NCBI GenBank assembly: GCA_044450465.1
Contig: JBIOJB010000018.1
Location: 1-37,293 of the forward strand
DNA: 37,293 nucleotides
From: JBIOJB01 sp044450465
GTDB taxonomy: Bacteria > Chloroflexota > Dormibacteria > Dormibacterales > Dormibacteraceae
Direction of reading: 5' to 3'
In this document: piece by piece, positions 8,625 through 16,490 of the stretch
How positions within the stretch are numbered: the stretch's first letter is position 1
Layout: every line of letters begins with the position of its first letter
Translations under genes and position numbers: made by a program
Notes under the pieces: model-generated
What the model was told of the DNA's origin: nothing
Databases searched by the model: none
Seen by the model: only the letters and a program-made list of their open reading frames with translations

Positions 8625-9604
8625 GACGCCTCACCGATCAGCTGCACGTACGCGTCCTCCAGAGTCGGCTCGCGTGAGGTCACCCTCTGAAGCTCGACTC
8701 CCGCCAGGACCACTCCAAGCTGGGTCATCACGTCGGCCGGGCGGGCGCAGTGGAGCGTGACCAGCTGCGCGAGCTCGTGATCGGTCACCACCACAGAGCT
8801 CACGCCAGGCAGCCAGCGCAGGCTAGCAACCTGCTCGGGCGTGAGGCCAAGGACCTCGAACTCGACCACGCCCTGGTGCTCCACCACCCGCTTGATGCTG
8901 CTTGGAGTTCCCTCTGCCACGATCGCGCCTTTCTTGATCACTGCGATCCGATCGCAGATCGCGTCTGCCTCGAACATGTAGTGAGTGGTCAGGAAGATCG
9001 TCTTGCCCGCATCGGCAAGCTCCCTGACCAGCGCGCGAAGCTCGCGCGCGCCGACTGGGTCCAGCCCGATGGTCGGTTCGTCCAGAAAGAGAACCTCGGG
9101 ATCGTTCAGAAGACCGCGCGCCAGATGCAGCCGCTGCTTCATGCCGCGCGAGTAGAGCTCGACCTTGTCGTGCTGGCGGTCGGCAAGGCCCAACCGCTCT
9201 AGCAGCTCCGCGATGCGGAGCCGCGACACGTCTGGCGGGATGCGGTAGAGGTCAGCGAAATAGCGGAGGTTGTCCCTGCCCGAAAGCCGCCAGTAAAGGC
9301 CGCGCTCTCCCCCGAAGACGAATCCGATTCTCCGTCTGACCGCGTCCGTCTCCTTGACCACGTCGAGCCCGAGCACCCGCGCCGTGCCGGAGTCGGGGAG
9401 CAAAAGAGTGGTGAGGATCTTGGTGGTCGTGGTCTTGCCGGCCCCATTCGGACCGAGCAACCCGAAAAGCTCGCCAGGTTGAATCACCAGATCCAGGCCG
9501 GCGAGCGCGACGTTCTCCACCCTGGTCCGGCGAAAGGTGCCGCGTTTGCTGACGTACTTCTTCTGGAGCCCGGCGATCTCGATGGCGGGCCCGAGAGCGG
9601 TCAT
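8621..9604 (-). CDS. ABC transporter ATP-binding protein
   Basis: From ATG 9604 (MTALGPAIEIAGLQKKY) the protein has 327 residues; an in-frame ATG at 9649 would add 15. Walker A is GPNGAGKTTTTK, the signature region YSRGMKQRLHLARGLLNDP, Walker B VLFLDEPTIGLDP, and the switch His lies in LTTHYMFEAD. A C-terminal domain of about 80 residues ends in REPTLEDAYVQLIG, the typical tail of DrrA-like export ATPases (EPTLEDVF). The segment KRGTFRRTRVENVALAGL before Walker A is a longer insertion than usual, seen in ATPases of the three-gene exporter type. It heads the operon with two permeases and is divergent from the VOC gene at 9677. Confidence 0.92.
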   Translation of the reverse strand: MTALGPAIEIAGLQKKYVSKRGTFRRTRVENVALAGLDLVIQPGELFGLLGPNGAGKTTTTKILTTLLLPDSGTARVLGLDVVKETDAVRRRIGFVFGGERGLYWRLSGRDNLRYFADLYRIPPDVSRLRIAELLERLGLADRQHDKVELYSRGMKQRLHLARGLLNDPEVLFLDEPTIGLDPVGARELRALVRELADAGKTIFLTTHYMFEADAICDRIAVIKKGAIVAEGTPSSIKRVVEHQGVVEFEVLGLTPEQVASLRWLPGVSSVVVTDHELAQLVTLHCARPADVMTQLGVVLAGVELQRVTSREPTLEDAYVQLIGEAS

Positions 9605-9663
9605 GGAGTCGAGGACCATCCGCTGCGCATCAGGGAGAGACTGCCACATGCCGGCAGGCCGAC

Positions 9664-9669
9664 TACGAT
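9664..9669 (+). promoter_or_regulatory. Putative -10 box (TACGAT), leaderless type
   Basis: TACGAT ends 7 nt before GTG 9677, which would place the transcription start on the start codon. Confidence 0.45.
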
Positions 9670-9676
9670 TTCACTC

Positions 9677-10141
9677 GTGGGCGCCAGGCTCAACCATGTG
9701 AGCGTCAGCGCCTCCGACATGGACGCCTCCATTCGCTTCTACGAAGAGGTGTTCGGGCTAAAGCGCATGCCTACACCGAACTTCGGCTTTCCGACGTGCT
9801 GGCTCAAGGTTGGTGATCAGCAGCTCCACCTTTTCCAGCGCGCGGGCTCAGCGCCCGTCCATCACCACTTCGCGCTGGCGGTGGCGGACTTCGAAGCCGT
9901 CTACCGGAAGGCGCAGGCCCTGCGGGCTTTCGACGAGTCGACCGGCGGGCACATCAGAGAGCTGCCCGACGGCTCGGTCCAGATGTACCTGCGCGACCCG
10001 GACGGGAACCTCGTAGAGGTGGACTTTCCCGACTCTGGCCGCCTCGATCGGAGCGTCATCAAGGAGCTGCCGGCGCTCGCGGAACAGTTCCCGCAATCGG
10101 ACGAGAACCGTAGGGCGACTCTTTTTCCCAAAGGGCTTTAG
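9677..10141 (+). CDS. VOC/glyoxalase family protein
   Basis: The GTG at 9677 gives 154 residues (VGARLNHVSVSASDMDASIRFY), one vicinal-oxygen-chelate domain with two beta-alpha-beta-beta-beta modules. Candidate metal ligands are the His in LNHVSVS, the His cluster in APVHHHFAL and the Glu in DPDGNLVEVDF. Such proteins act as metal-dependent dioxygenases, isomerases, resistance proteins or glyoxalases; the class cannot be decided here. A longer in-frame ORF starting upstream overlaps the divergent ATPase gene and is unlikely. Monocistronic, 34 nt before lgt, which has its own putative -10 box. Confidence 0.85.
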   Translation: MGARLNHVSVSASDMDASIRFYEEVFGLKRMPTPNFGFPTCWLKVGDQQLHLFQRAGSAPVHHHFALAVADFEAVYRKAQALRAFDESTGGHIRELPDGSVQMYLRDPDGNLVEVDFPDSGRLDRSVIKELPALAEQFPQSDENRRATLFPKGL

Positions 10142-10163
10142 GCAAGCAAAGACTCGCGACTAG

Positions 10164-10169
10164 TAGGCT
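10164..10169 (+). promoter_or_regulatory. Putative -10 box (TAGGCT) for lgt, leaderless type
   Basis: TAGGCT ends 6 nt before the lgt ATG at 10176, and no Shine-Dalgarno sequence is visible in the gap. Confidence 0.42.
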
Positions 10170-10175
10170 GACGGC

Positions 10176-11018
10176 ATGCCCTGGCTCGTGATCACCGATC
10201 CGTTTCCACCCGGTTTCCAGCTCGGGCCCCTTCACATCCGCTTCTACGGCATCGCCTACGCGATCGCCTTTCTGGTCGGCACAGCCGCCGCGAGCCGTCA
10301 CCTGGCTCGCAAGGGCATCTCCCAGTCGACGACCGTGGACATCGCGTTCTGGACGATCGTTTTTGGCCTGCTTGGAGCGCGCCTCTACTTCGTCGTTCAG
10401 TCGGGCTGGTACTGGTATCTGACCCACCCGCTGCACATTTTTGCGTTCTGGGAGGGCGGCATGGCGTTCTTCGGCGCCATATTCGCCGGAGTCGCCGCTC
10501 TTATCGTCATCGCGTGGCGGCGCCACCTGAACTTCTGGGACCTGTTCGACGCGGGAGTCCTCTTCGCCGCCGTGGGCCAGCCGATCGGCCGGCTGGGAAA
10601 CGTCATGAACGGCGAGATTCTCGGGCCGCCCTCGAACCTGCCGTGGGCGATCAGTTACACGAACCCCGCCTCGATGGCCCCGCAGCTTGGGGTCGCCTAT
10701 CAACCGGCAAACATCTACGAGGCACTAGGCACGCTACTGATCCTGGGCGTCCTCCTGTATCTCCGCCGCAGAGGAGTTCCGTCAGGAGTCCTGTCCCTGA
10801 CGTACCTCTTCCTCTACCCGGTCAGTCAGCTGATCGTCTTCTACTGGCGGACGGACGCCGAGACGCCGGCCATTCTCTGGGGTCTGAAGCAGGCGCAGCT
10901 CACCTCGATCGCTGTGCTGCTCGTGGTCCTCCCGGTGTTCGTAATTGCCTGGCTGCGCACGCGCGATCGCCCGACAGCAGAACCAAGTCCCCTCGAAGCA
11001 TCGACCCATTCGGCCTGA
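10176..11018 (+). CDS. lgt: Phosphatidylglycerol-prolipoprotein diacylglyceryl transferase
   Basis: The 280-residue polytopic membrane protein carries the Lgt signature GRLGNVMNGE at residues 138-147, the early IRFYGIAYAIAFLVG helix and the QPANIYEALG segment. It transfers diacylglycerol from phosphatidylglycerol to the lipobox cysteine of prelipoproteins, the first step of lipoprotein maturation at the cytoplasmic membrane. Clients in this window would be the BMP substrate-binding protein (Cys21), the Asp-box lipoprotein (Cys19) and the small lipoprotein remnant. About seven TM segments are visible and the length is normal. Confidence 0.96.
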   Translation: MPWLVITDPFPPGFQLGPLHIRFYGIAYAIAFLVGTAAASRHLARKGISQSTTVDIAFWTIVFGLLGARLYFVVQSGWYWYLTHPLHIFAFWEGGMAFFGAIFAGVAALIVIAWRRHLNFWDLFDAGVLFAAVGQPIGRLGNVMNGEILGPPSNLPWAISYTNPASMAPQLGVAYQPANIYEALGTLLILGVLLYLRRRGVPSGVLSLTYLFLYPVSQLIVFYWRTDAETPAILWGLKQAQLTSIAVLLVVLPVFVIAWLRTRDRPTAEPSPLEASTHSA

Positions 11019-11049
11019 GCGCCCGAATCGCGCGCAGGTCTGAGGCGAC

Positions 11050-11691
11050 TCAGGGACCGCCGAGGACTCGCAGGCCGATAGGCGTCTCGATGGTGGCCCT
11101 CAGGAACGGCCGCTCGTCATGAGGCAGGGTCCGGATGGTGACGGCATGACGGAGACCGATTGACTGCAGCAGCGCCGCGAGGGCGAGCGGCCAGGGGTTG
11201 AACAGCTCGAGGCCCAGCAGCCTGCAGCCTCGGTCCGGCAGTCCCGCAGCGGGATGGTCTCCGGTCCACTGGATCAACGTTGGAAGGGCGCCCTCCAGCA
11301 ACAGCTCTCCGTCTATCGGGACCGCGATCTGCCAGCTGAGCGCGCCGCGCTTCATCGACTCGATCTCGCCGAGCGGCAGGATCGACGCGGCGGCAGCCTG
11401 CGCGAGGTCCGGCGTCCGGGCCACCCACGCCGCAAGTCTCGGCGGGGAATCGTGGGTCAACCGGTCCATTCCAAACCATCTGGGCCTGTCGGGCCCTGGC
11501 GCCTGCGGGTCGATCGCAATGACCTCCAGGTACTGCCGGTCGCCGAGCCGGAGGAGCGCGTTGTGCGTGCCCATGCGAGCGTGCTCGCCACCCATTTCGG
11601 GCCGAGCGCCCAGCGCTGCCTCGACCCAGGCGGAACCCGCCTCGCGCGAACCTGCGACGACCACGACGTGGTCGAGATCGTTGATTTGCAC
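11050..11691 (-). CDS. Glyoxalase-like (VOC) domain protein
   Basis: The frame begins LDHVVVVAGS and continues with a LG(A)RPEMGGEHARMGTHNALLRLG segment, the pattern of the Glyoxalase_3-type domain (HxGxGTxNxLL). The rest has LEVIAIDP and a second half-domain. I choose GTG 11691 (VQINDLDH), giving 213 residues; an upstream in-frame TTG at 11718 would add nine residues but would bury a TACGCT -10-like box at 11704-11709. Function is unassigned; members are usually small enzymes or binding proteins for hydrophobic acids. Divergent from the membrane sensor-like gene at 11772. Confidence 0.8.
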   Translation of the reverse strand: MQINDLDHVVVVAGSREAGSAWVEAALGARPEMGGEHARMGTHNALLRLGDRQYLEVIAIDPQAPGPDRPRWFGMDRLTHDSPPRLAAWVARTPDLAQAAAASILPLGEIESMKRGALSWQIAVPIDGELLLEGALPTLIQWTGDHPAAGLPDRGCRLLGLELFNPWPLALAALLQSIGLRHAVTIRTLPHDERPFLRATIETPIGLRVLGGP

Positions 11692-11771
11692 TTTTGAGAC
11701 GTCAGCGTAACCGTGCAACCCCGCCGTGTTTGTCCTGTAACCAGCCGCCCGGCCTGCCCGTTGTTGGTGCA

Positions 11772-12326
11772 GTGCTGATCAGGCGCGCCCTGCCACTTTG
11801 GATCCTGCTCGGCGTGCTTGCGTCCGCGGCGGCCCTGGGCGGCTACGCAGTCGTTCAACAGGTGCTGAGGTCTGCGGCCAACCATCCTCAGATGGAGATG
11901 GCGCAGGCGGCCGCCGCCAGGCTGAGCTCCGGCGCAAGCCCGGGATCCGTAGTCAGCCTGACCCCGGTCGACATCGGCAGCTCGGCCAACCCGTACCTCA
12001 TCGTGGTCGACGCCAACGGCAGCATCCTCGCTTCGTCCGCCGAGCTCGGAGGCTCACCGGTCCTGCCCCCCCAGGGGGTGTTCGCTTACGTCCGCGACCA
12101 CGGCGAAGATGTGATCAGCTGGCAGCCGGCCCAGGGCGTGCGGAGCGCCATCGTCGTGGACTCGTATCGAGGCGGTTACGTGGTGACGGGTCGCTCGCTC
12201 GGCTGGACCGAGCAGGCTGAGAGCGGGCTCGTCCTGTGGGCGATGGCCGGTTGGGCTGCCGCGATCCTGGCGGCGGGCGTTCTCTCCCTTGTGCTGGTGC
12301 GGCTTCGGGATTCGATCTCGCGCTGA
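11772..12326 (+). CDS. Two-TM sensor-like membrane protein, no output domain
   Basis: From GTG 11772 the 184-residue protein has an N-terminal TM helix (LPLWILLGVLASAAALGGYA), an extracytoplasmic region of about 120 residues and a C-terminal TM helix (LWAMAGWAAAILAAGVLSLVLV) ending in a short basic tail. The loop contains NPYLIVVDANGSILASSAELGG, a PAS/Cache-like strand pattern common in sensor kinases. No kinase, HAMP or other output domain follows, so it resembles a detached sensor module. Alternatively it could be a subunit for an unlinked kinase. Function unknown. Convergent with the repeat protein at 12357. Confidence 0.7.
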   Translation: MLIRRALPLWILLGVLASAAALGGYAVVQQVLRSAANHPQMEMAQAAAARLSSGASPGSVVSLTPVDIGSSANPYLIVVDANGSILASSAELGGSPVLPPQGVFAYVRDHGEDVISWQPAQGVRSAIVVDSYRGGYVVTGRSLGWTEQAESGLVLWAMAGWAAAILAAGVLSLVLVRLRDSISR

Positions 12327-12356
12327 CCAGGTCGTGACGGCGGGGAACTCAGGACG

Positions 12357-13292
12357 TCACGGTCCGATCAGAGCAGAGCTGCAAACCGTCTTTTGCAGGC
12401 TGGCGGCGGCCGCCAAATCAGCCGCCACGGCTGCTGACGAGCTGTGATAGCCGGCCAGACCCTGGGACAGCTCTGAGGTCTTGTTGTCCGGATACGCCTT
12501 GAGTGCCAGGGTCAGTGCCGTTTGCATCGCAACCAGGTCAGCCCTCAGTTTTGTGACAGGCGCGGCGATGCAGGAGATGGCGGTTTGGTGGTCGAGGATC
12601 GAGATGATCGTCGTTACCTGCTTGTCGGTCTCACGCATCGCGTCCCTGCAGCTGAAAGCCAACAGCCCGGTGCATTCTTCGTTGACGATGCCGGCGGTCT
12701 GGGTAAGGGTCGTGTACGCCGGGCCGACGTAGCCGCTGAGCAGGCGATCCGCTTTCGCGGCGTCGGTGCGCGCGGCGAGCGGCGGCGTTGGTGAAGGTAG
12801 CGGGGCCGTGTTGTCCTGCGCCATCCACGGCAGTTGAATCGGACCCATCGCGTTGATGATTAAGGCGGCCATGATGAGGACGATCACGCCGGCCGCGACG
12901 TAGATGTACCTGTTGTATCCGGTCTCGGCGCGCTCCCAGGCCGGCTTGGTGGGCTCCTCGTACGTGTAGGGATTGAACTCCGGCTCCGCTTCTTCGGTCA
13001 CCACCTCGCCTTCCGGGCCGATCACCGGGATCGGGGCGAGCTCGGGCTTGGTCTCGGCCACCGGCGCGGGCTCGGCCTGGTCCGTGACCACCGACCACGC
13101 TGGAAATACGGCTTCGCGGCGAGCGATGGGGAGCCATTGCTTGCCGTCCCACACCCACCTGCCGTCGGGGGACATTCGCGGCGGGCCGGTCGGCGGACCG
13201 GTAAACGGCAACCACTGCTTGCCGTCCCATATCCATTTGCCGTCAGGCGACACCTGCCGCACCGAGGATGGAGGACCTGAGCCCGCGCTCAC
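12357..13292 (-). CDS. Single-pass membrane protein with tandem SPDGxWxWDGKQWLP repeats
   Basis: The 311-residue product (GTG start) opens with two copies of a tryptophan-rich repeat, at about residues 15-29 and 41-55 (SPDGKWIWDGKQWLP and SPDGRWVWDGKQWLP). These resemble the short W-rich repeats related to DUF2510. An acidic proline-rich linker (about 60-120), one TM helix (YVAAGVIVLIMAALIINAMG) and an extracytoplasmic alpha-helical domain with four cysteines follow. The repeats should be cytoplasmic and may bind partners. No catalytic motif. It lies 49 nt downstream of the MMPL transporter on the same strand but has its own putative leaderless promoter. Confidence 0.75.
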   Translation of the reverse strand: MSAGSGPPSSVRQVSPDGKWIWDGKQWLPFTGPPTGPPRMSPDGRWVWDGKQWLPIARREAVFPAWSVVTDQAEPAPVAETKPELAPIPVIGPEGEVVTEEAEPEFNPYTYEEPTKPAWERAETGYNRYIYVAAGVIVLIMAALIINAMGPIQLPWMAQDNTAPLPSPTPPLAARTDAAKADRLLSGYVGPAYTTLTQTAGIVNEECTGLLAFSCRDAMRETDKQVTTIISILDHQTAISCIAAPVTKLRADLVAMQTALTLALKAYPDNKTSELSQGLAGYHSSSAAVAADLAAAASLQKTVCSSALIGP

Positions 13293-13301
13293 GAGTAGTT
13301 C

Positions 13302-13307
13302 AATCTA
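13302..13307 (-). promoter_or_regulatory. Putative -10 box (TAGATT), leaderless type
   Basis: On the minus strand TAGATT ends 9 nt before GTG 13292. It falls in the 49-nt gap after the MMPL gene, so the repeat protein may be transcribed independently. Confidence 0.38.
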
Positions 13308-13341
13308 GGCTCAGGGTCCCAGACCCGTCCGGTAAACAAGG

Positions 13342-15471
13342 TTAAGAGTTGTGAAGGGCGGCCCTGCGGCCCGCGCGGCGGCCCCCCGGCCACCAGTTGA
13401 GGTTGCCCAGCACCTGCATCATCGCGGGCACGAGCAGCAGCCTGATGAGGGTCGCATCGAGGAGTATCGCCGCGGCAAAGGTCACGCCCAGGGCCTTGTT
13501 GAGCATGAGGCTCGAGAGCAACAGGGTGCCGACTACAGCGACCAGGATCAGAGCGGCGCTGGTGATGATCTGGCCGGTCCTTTCCATCCCGGCCTCGACA
13601 GCCTCGGTGTTCGAGCGGCCGGACAGGTACTCCTCTCGGATGCGCGACAGGAGAAAGACCTCGTAGTCCATCGAGAGCCCAAACAGTCCGCAGAAGATGA
13701 CCACGGGGACGATGGCGTCGATGAACCCGACCGCCTTGAAGTCGAGCACGTTCGAGAGGTGACCTTCCTGGAAGACCCAGGTGAGGATGCCCACCGCCGC
13801 CCCCACCGAGAGCAGGTTCATCACCACGGCCTTGATGGGCAGCGCGACTGATCGGAAGGCGACAAACAGGAGTGCCATCGTCAGACCAAGCACCACCGCG
13901 AAGATCTTTGGGAAATCGGTCAGCAGCACGTTGAGGAAGTCCTGGTAGGCAGGAGCCTCGCCGGTGAGCATGAGGCTCACACCTGGCGGATGGGAAACAC
14001 CTCTCAGCCGGTCCAGGAGGGTTCGGGTCGCGCTGTCGTTGTCGTCCGCCGGCTGCACCACCTCGTACACGGCGAAGCCGTCGCCCAGGTAGTTCGAGAT
14101 CGCCGCGGCGGGCACATCGGCGACGCCGAGCACGGCCTGGCCGCCTGCGACCGCGCGCAGCTTCCCCTCCAGCTCGCCTGCCTGCTGCTCGGTGTTGATC
14201 CCGCTTGCCACCACGACGATGGGGGGGTGTGGGGGGAAGCCAAACTGCTCGCGGAGCACGCGATCCGCGGTAAAGGCGGGATCGCCCGGCGGCAGGCTCT
14301 CAGTTCCGGCGACACCGGGGTAGAAGTTGCGAGCCGGCGAGGCGAGCACGAGCACGCAGACCACCACCACCGCGATGAACAGGAATGGAGCCCGCATGAC
14401 CCGCGTCGCCAACCCATGCCAGAAGCGGCGCGTGTCGCGGCCGCGCGTGAAGGGGAGCGCAAGATCGTCGATGCGCCTGCCGAACAGAGCGAGCAGCGCG
14501 GGGATGAGAGTCAGCGAGGCAAGAACCGAGGCGGCCACGACGATCACCCCTCCGAGGCCCATCGACCAGAGCACGTTCAGTCGCGCGAGCAACAGCGCGC
14601 CGAAACCGATCATCACGGTTCCACCCGAGATGACCGTGGCAACGCCGGCCGTGCCGGCCGTGGTGGCCACCGCCTCTTCGACGGTCGCACCCCCGCGCAG
14701 CTCCTCTCGGAAGCGATTCGTGACGAGCAGTGAGTAATCGATGCCGAGGCCGAGCCCGATCACCGAGCTGACGTTGAGCGCGAAAACGGAGACGGTGTGC
14801 ACGCGCGCCACGAGCCCGAGGACGGCGATTGCGGTGGCGACGGTCGCCAGGCCGGTGATCACCGGCAGCGCGCCGGCGACGAGCCCGCCGAAGACAAGCA
14901 GGAGCAAAACGATCGCGATGGGGGCCGAGTATGCCTCGCTGCGGCGCAGGTCGGCTTCGGAGTCGACCAGGAACGTGTTGTAGACCGGGCCTGCTCCTCC
15001 GAGGTACACGGCACCAGGTCCCGGGTGATGCAGCTGGGCTACGCGACGCGCCAGCTCGATGAAGTGATCAGGCGTGTCGTTGGAGTAGACGAACAGCACG
15101 GCCGTCCGACCGTCTGTACCGGGCTGCGGACCCACGACGGCAGCGTTCATGCCGCCGATGGCACGCTGCAGATCGCCTTTCCACGCGGCCAGCTGCGCCT
15201 GGTACGCAGCGTCATCGAGGCGGGTCGCCGGCGAGCTGAACACCGCGTAGAGAACGGGCCCTTTGCGCTGCGGGAAATCGGCGCGCAGGATGTCGGCTCC
15301 GCGAGTCGCTTCGGTGTCGGCGCTGAAGCCGGAGGGCGAGAGAAGCTGGGCGGTACCCGTCGACAGGTAGCCCATGACGACGAACACAACGAGCCAGGCC
15401 ATGAGGAACCAGCGGTGGTGCCGCGCGACGAAAGCTCCAAGAGCCCTCGCCGGCGCGCTGCCCCTCTCCAT
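13342..15471 (-). CDS. MMPL family RND-type transporter
   Basis: From ATG 15471 (MERGSAPARALGAFVARHHRWFLMAW) the protein has 709 residues, the standard MMPL length. It has two homologous halves of TM1 plus a large periplasmic loop plus TM2-6, with the paired motifs GLGIDYSLLVTNRFREE and GLSMDYEVFLLSRIREEY that carry the proton-relay aspartates. Members export lipids, siderophores or drugs using the proton gradient. The longer in-frame ORF reaching 15801 would overlap the divergent deoC gene and is rejected. A TACGCT box ends 7 nt before the ATG. Confidence 0.93.
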   Translation of the reverse strand: MERGSAPARALGAFVARHHRWFLMAWLVVFVVMGYLSTGTAQLLSPSGFSADTEATRGADILRADFPQRKGPVLYAVFSSPATRLDDAAYQAQLAAWKGDLQRAIGGMNAAVVGPQPGTDGRTAVLFVYSNDTPDHFIELARRVAQLHHPGPGAVYLGGAGPVYNTFLVDSEADLRRSEAYSAPIAIVLLLLVFGGLVAGALPVITGLATVATAIAVLGLVARVHTVSVFALNVSSVIGLGLGIDYSLLVTNRFREELRGGATVEEAVATTAGTAGVATVISGGTVMIGFGALLLARLNVLWSMGLGGVIVVAASVLASLTLIPALLALFGRRIDDLALPFTRGRDTRRFWHGLATRVMRAPFLFIAVVVVCVLVLASPARNFYPGVAGTESLPPGDPAFTADRVLREQFGFPPHPPIVVVASGINTEQQAGELEGKLRAVAGGQAVLGVADVPAAAISNYLGDGFAVYEVVQPADDNDSATRTLLDRLRGVSHPPGVSLMLTGEAPAYQDFLNVLLTDFPKIFAVVLGLTMALLFVAFRSVALPIKAVVMNLLSVGAAVGILTWVFQEGHLSNVLDFKAVGFIDAIVPVVIFCGLFGLSMDYEVFLLSRIREEYLSGRSNTEAVEAGMERTGQIITSAALILVAVVGTLLLSSLMLNKALGVTFAAAILLDATLIRLLLVPAMMQVLGNLNWWPGGRRAGRRAALHNS

Positions 15472-15478
15472 CTCGGGA

Positions 15479-15484
15479 AGCGTA
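15479..15484 (-). promoter_or_regulatory. Putative -10 box (TACGCT) for the MMPL gene, leaderless type
   Basis: On the minus strand TACGCT ends 7 nt before ATG 15471. It supports that ATG over the longer reading frame. Confidence 0.48.
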
Positions 15485-15536
15485 GCCGGGCCATGTCTCC
15501 CCACCCGATGGCGGAGCCTCGCGCGGGCGCCCGTCG

Positions 15537-15542
15537 CATAAT
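15537..15542 (+). promoter_or_regulatory. Putative -10 box (CATAAT) for deoC
   Basis: CATAAT ends 8 nt before ATG 15551 and 5 nt before GTG 15548, too close for a conventional leader. It fits a leaderless deoC transcript starting at the ATG. Confidence 0.42.
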
Positions 15543-15550
15543 CGGCGGTG

Positions 15551-16474
15551 ATGTCGACCGCTCTTTCCCTGACCCACCTGGGTTCGCTCATGCGCGGGGT
15601 GCGCAGCGTGGACGAGGTCGGTGCGGACGAACGCGCAGCGTCGCTGGCCAAGCGTTCGATCAAGAAGAGCTCGAAGCTGTGGGCGCTGGACCTCGCGGTG
15701 CGATGCATGGACCTGACGACGCTCGAAGGCGCCGACACGACTGGCAAGGTGGCCGCACTTTGCGCCAAGGCCATCAGGCCGAAGCCGGGTGACCCGAGCA
15801 TCCCCTCGGTGGCGGCAATCTGCGTCTACCCGGCGCGCATCACTGATTGCCTCGCGCACCTTCAGGGGAGCCAGGTGCGCGTCGCCTCGGTGGCGACAGC
15901 CTTCCCCTCGGGCCAGAGCTTCACGTCGATCAAGGTCGCCGAGACCGAGCTGGCCGTGGCGGCCGGAGCGCACGAGATCGACATGGTCATCGACCGAGCG
16001 GCCTTTCTCTCCGGTGACTACCAGCGGGTGTACGACGAGATCGTGGCGGTGAAGGAGGCGTGCGGGCATGCCCACCTCAAGGTGATCCTCGAGACGGGCG
16101 AGCTTGGCACCTACGACGCCGTGCGGCGCGCGAGCATCCTCGCGATGTCCGCCGGCGCCGACTTCATCAAGACGTCAACCGGCAAGGTCCAACCGGCCGC
16201 CACCCTCCCGGTCAGCCTTGTGATGATGGAGGCGATACGGGATTTCGTGCGCGAGACCGGGCGGCCCGTCGGGTTCAAAGCGGCGGGCGGAATTCGCACC
16301 TCGAAGCAGGCGATCGCCTATCTGGTCGTAACTTATGAGACCCTCGGGAGCGAATGGATGACGCCTGCGCGACTCAGGTTGGGCGCCTCCTCTCTGCTGA
16401 ACGACGTGCTGATGCAGATCGACAAGGAACGCACCGGCGCTTATCAATCCGGCGATTACTTCACCCTCGATTGA
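15551..16474 (+). CDS. deoC: Deoxyribose-phosphate aldolase
   Basis: The 307-residue protein (GTG 15548 would add one residue) carries the class I aldolase signature FIKTSTGK with the Schiff-base Lys207, and GFKAAGGIRT with the second active-site lysine. The aspartate of the proton relay is likely that in ALDLAVRCMDLTTLE. It cleaves 2-deoxyribose-5-phosphate to acetaldehyde and glyceraldehyde-3-phosphate. It is about 80 residues longer than the E. coli enzyme, mostly at the N-terminus, as in the long DeoC type. The aldehyde dehydrogenase 16 nt downstream is well placed to oxidise the acetaldehyde. Confidence 0.95.
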   Translation: MSTALSLTHLGSLMRGVRSVDEVGADERAASLAKRSIKKSSKLWALDLAVRCMDLTTLEGADTTGKVAALCAKAIRPKPGDPSIPSVAAICVYPARITDCLAHLQGSQVRVASVATAFPSGQSFTSIKVAETELAVAAGAHEIDMVIDRAAFLSGDYQRVYDEIVAVKEACGHAHLKVILETGELGTYDAVRRASILAMSAGADFIKTSTGKVQPAATLPVSLVMMEAIRDFVRETGRPVGFKAAGGIRTSKQAIAYLVVTYETLGSEWMTPARLRLGASSLLNDVLMQIDKERTGAYQSGDYFTLD

Positions 16475-16490
16475 TGGACCTGAGCAACTG

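Noticed and set aside
15472..15801. N-terminal extension of the MMPL transporter
   Set aside because: It would overlap deoC on the other strand, has no hydrophobic or family sequence, and the ATG at 15471 has standard protein length and a -10-like box.
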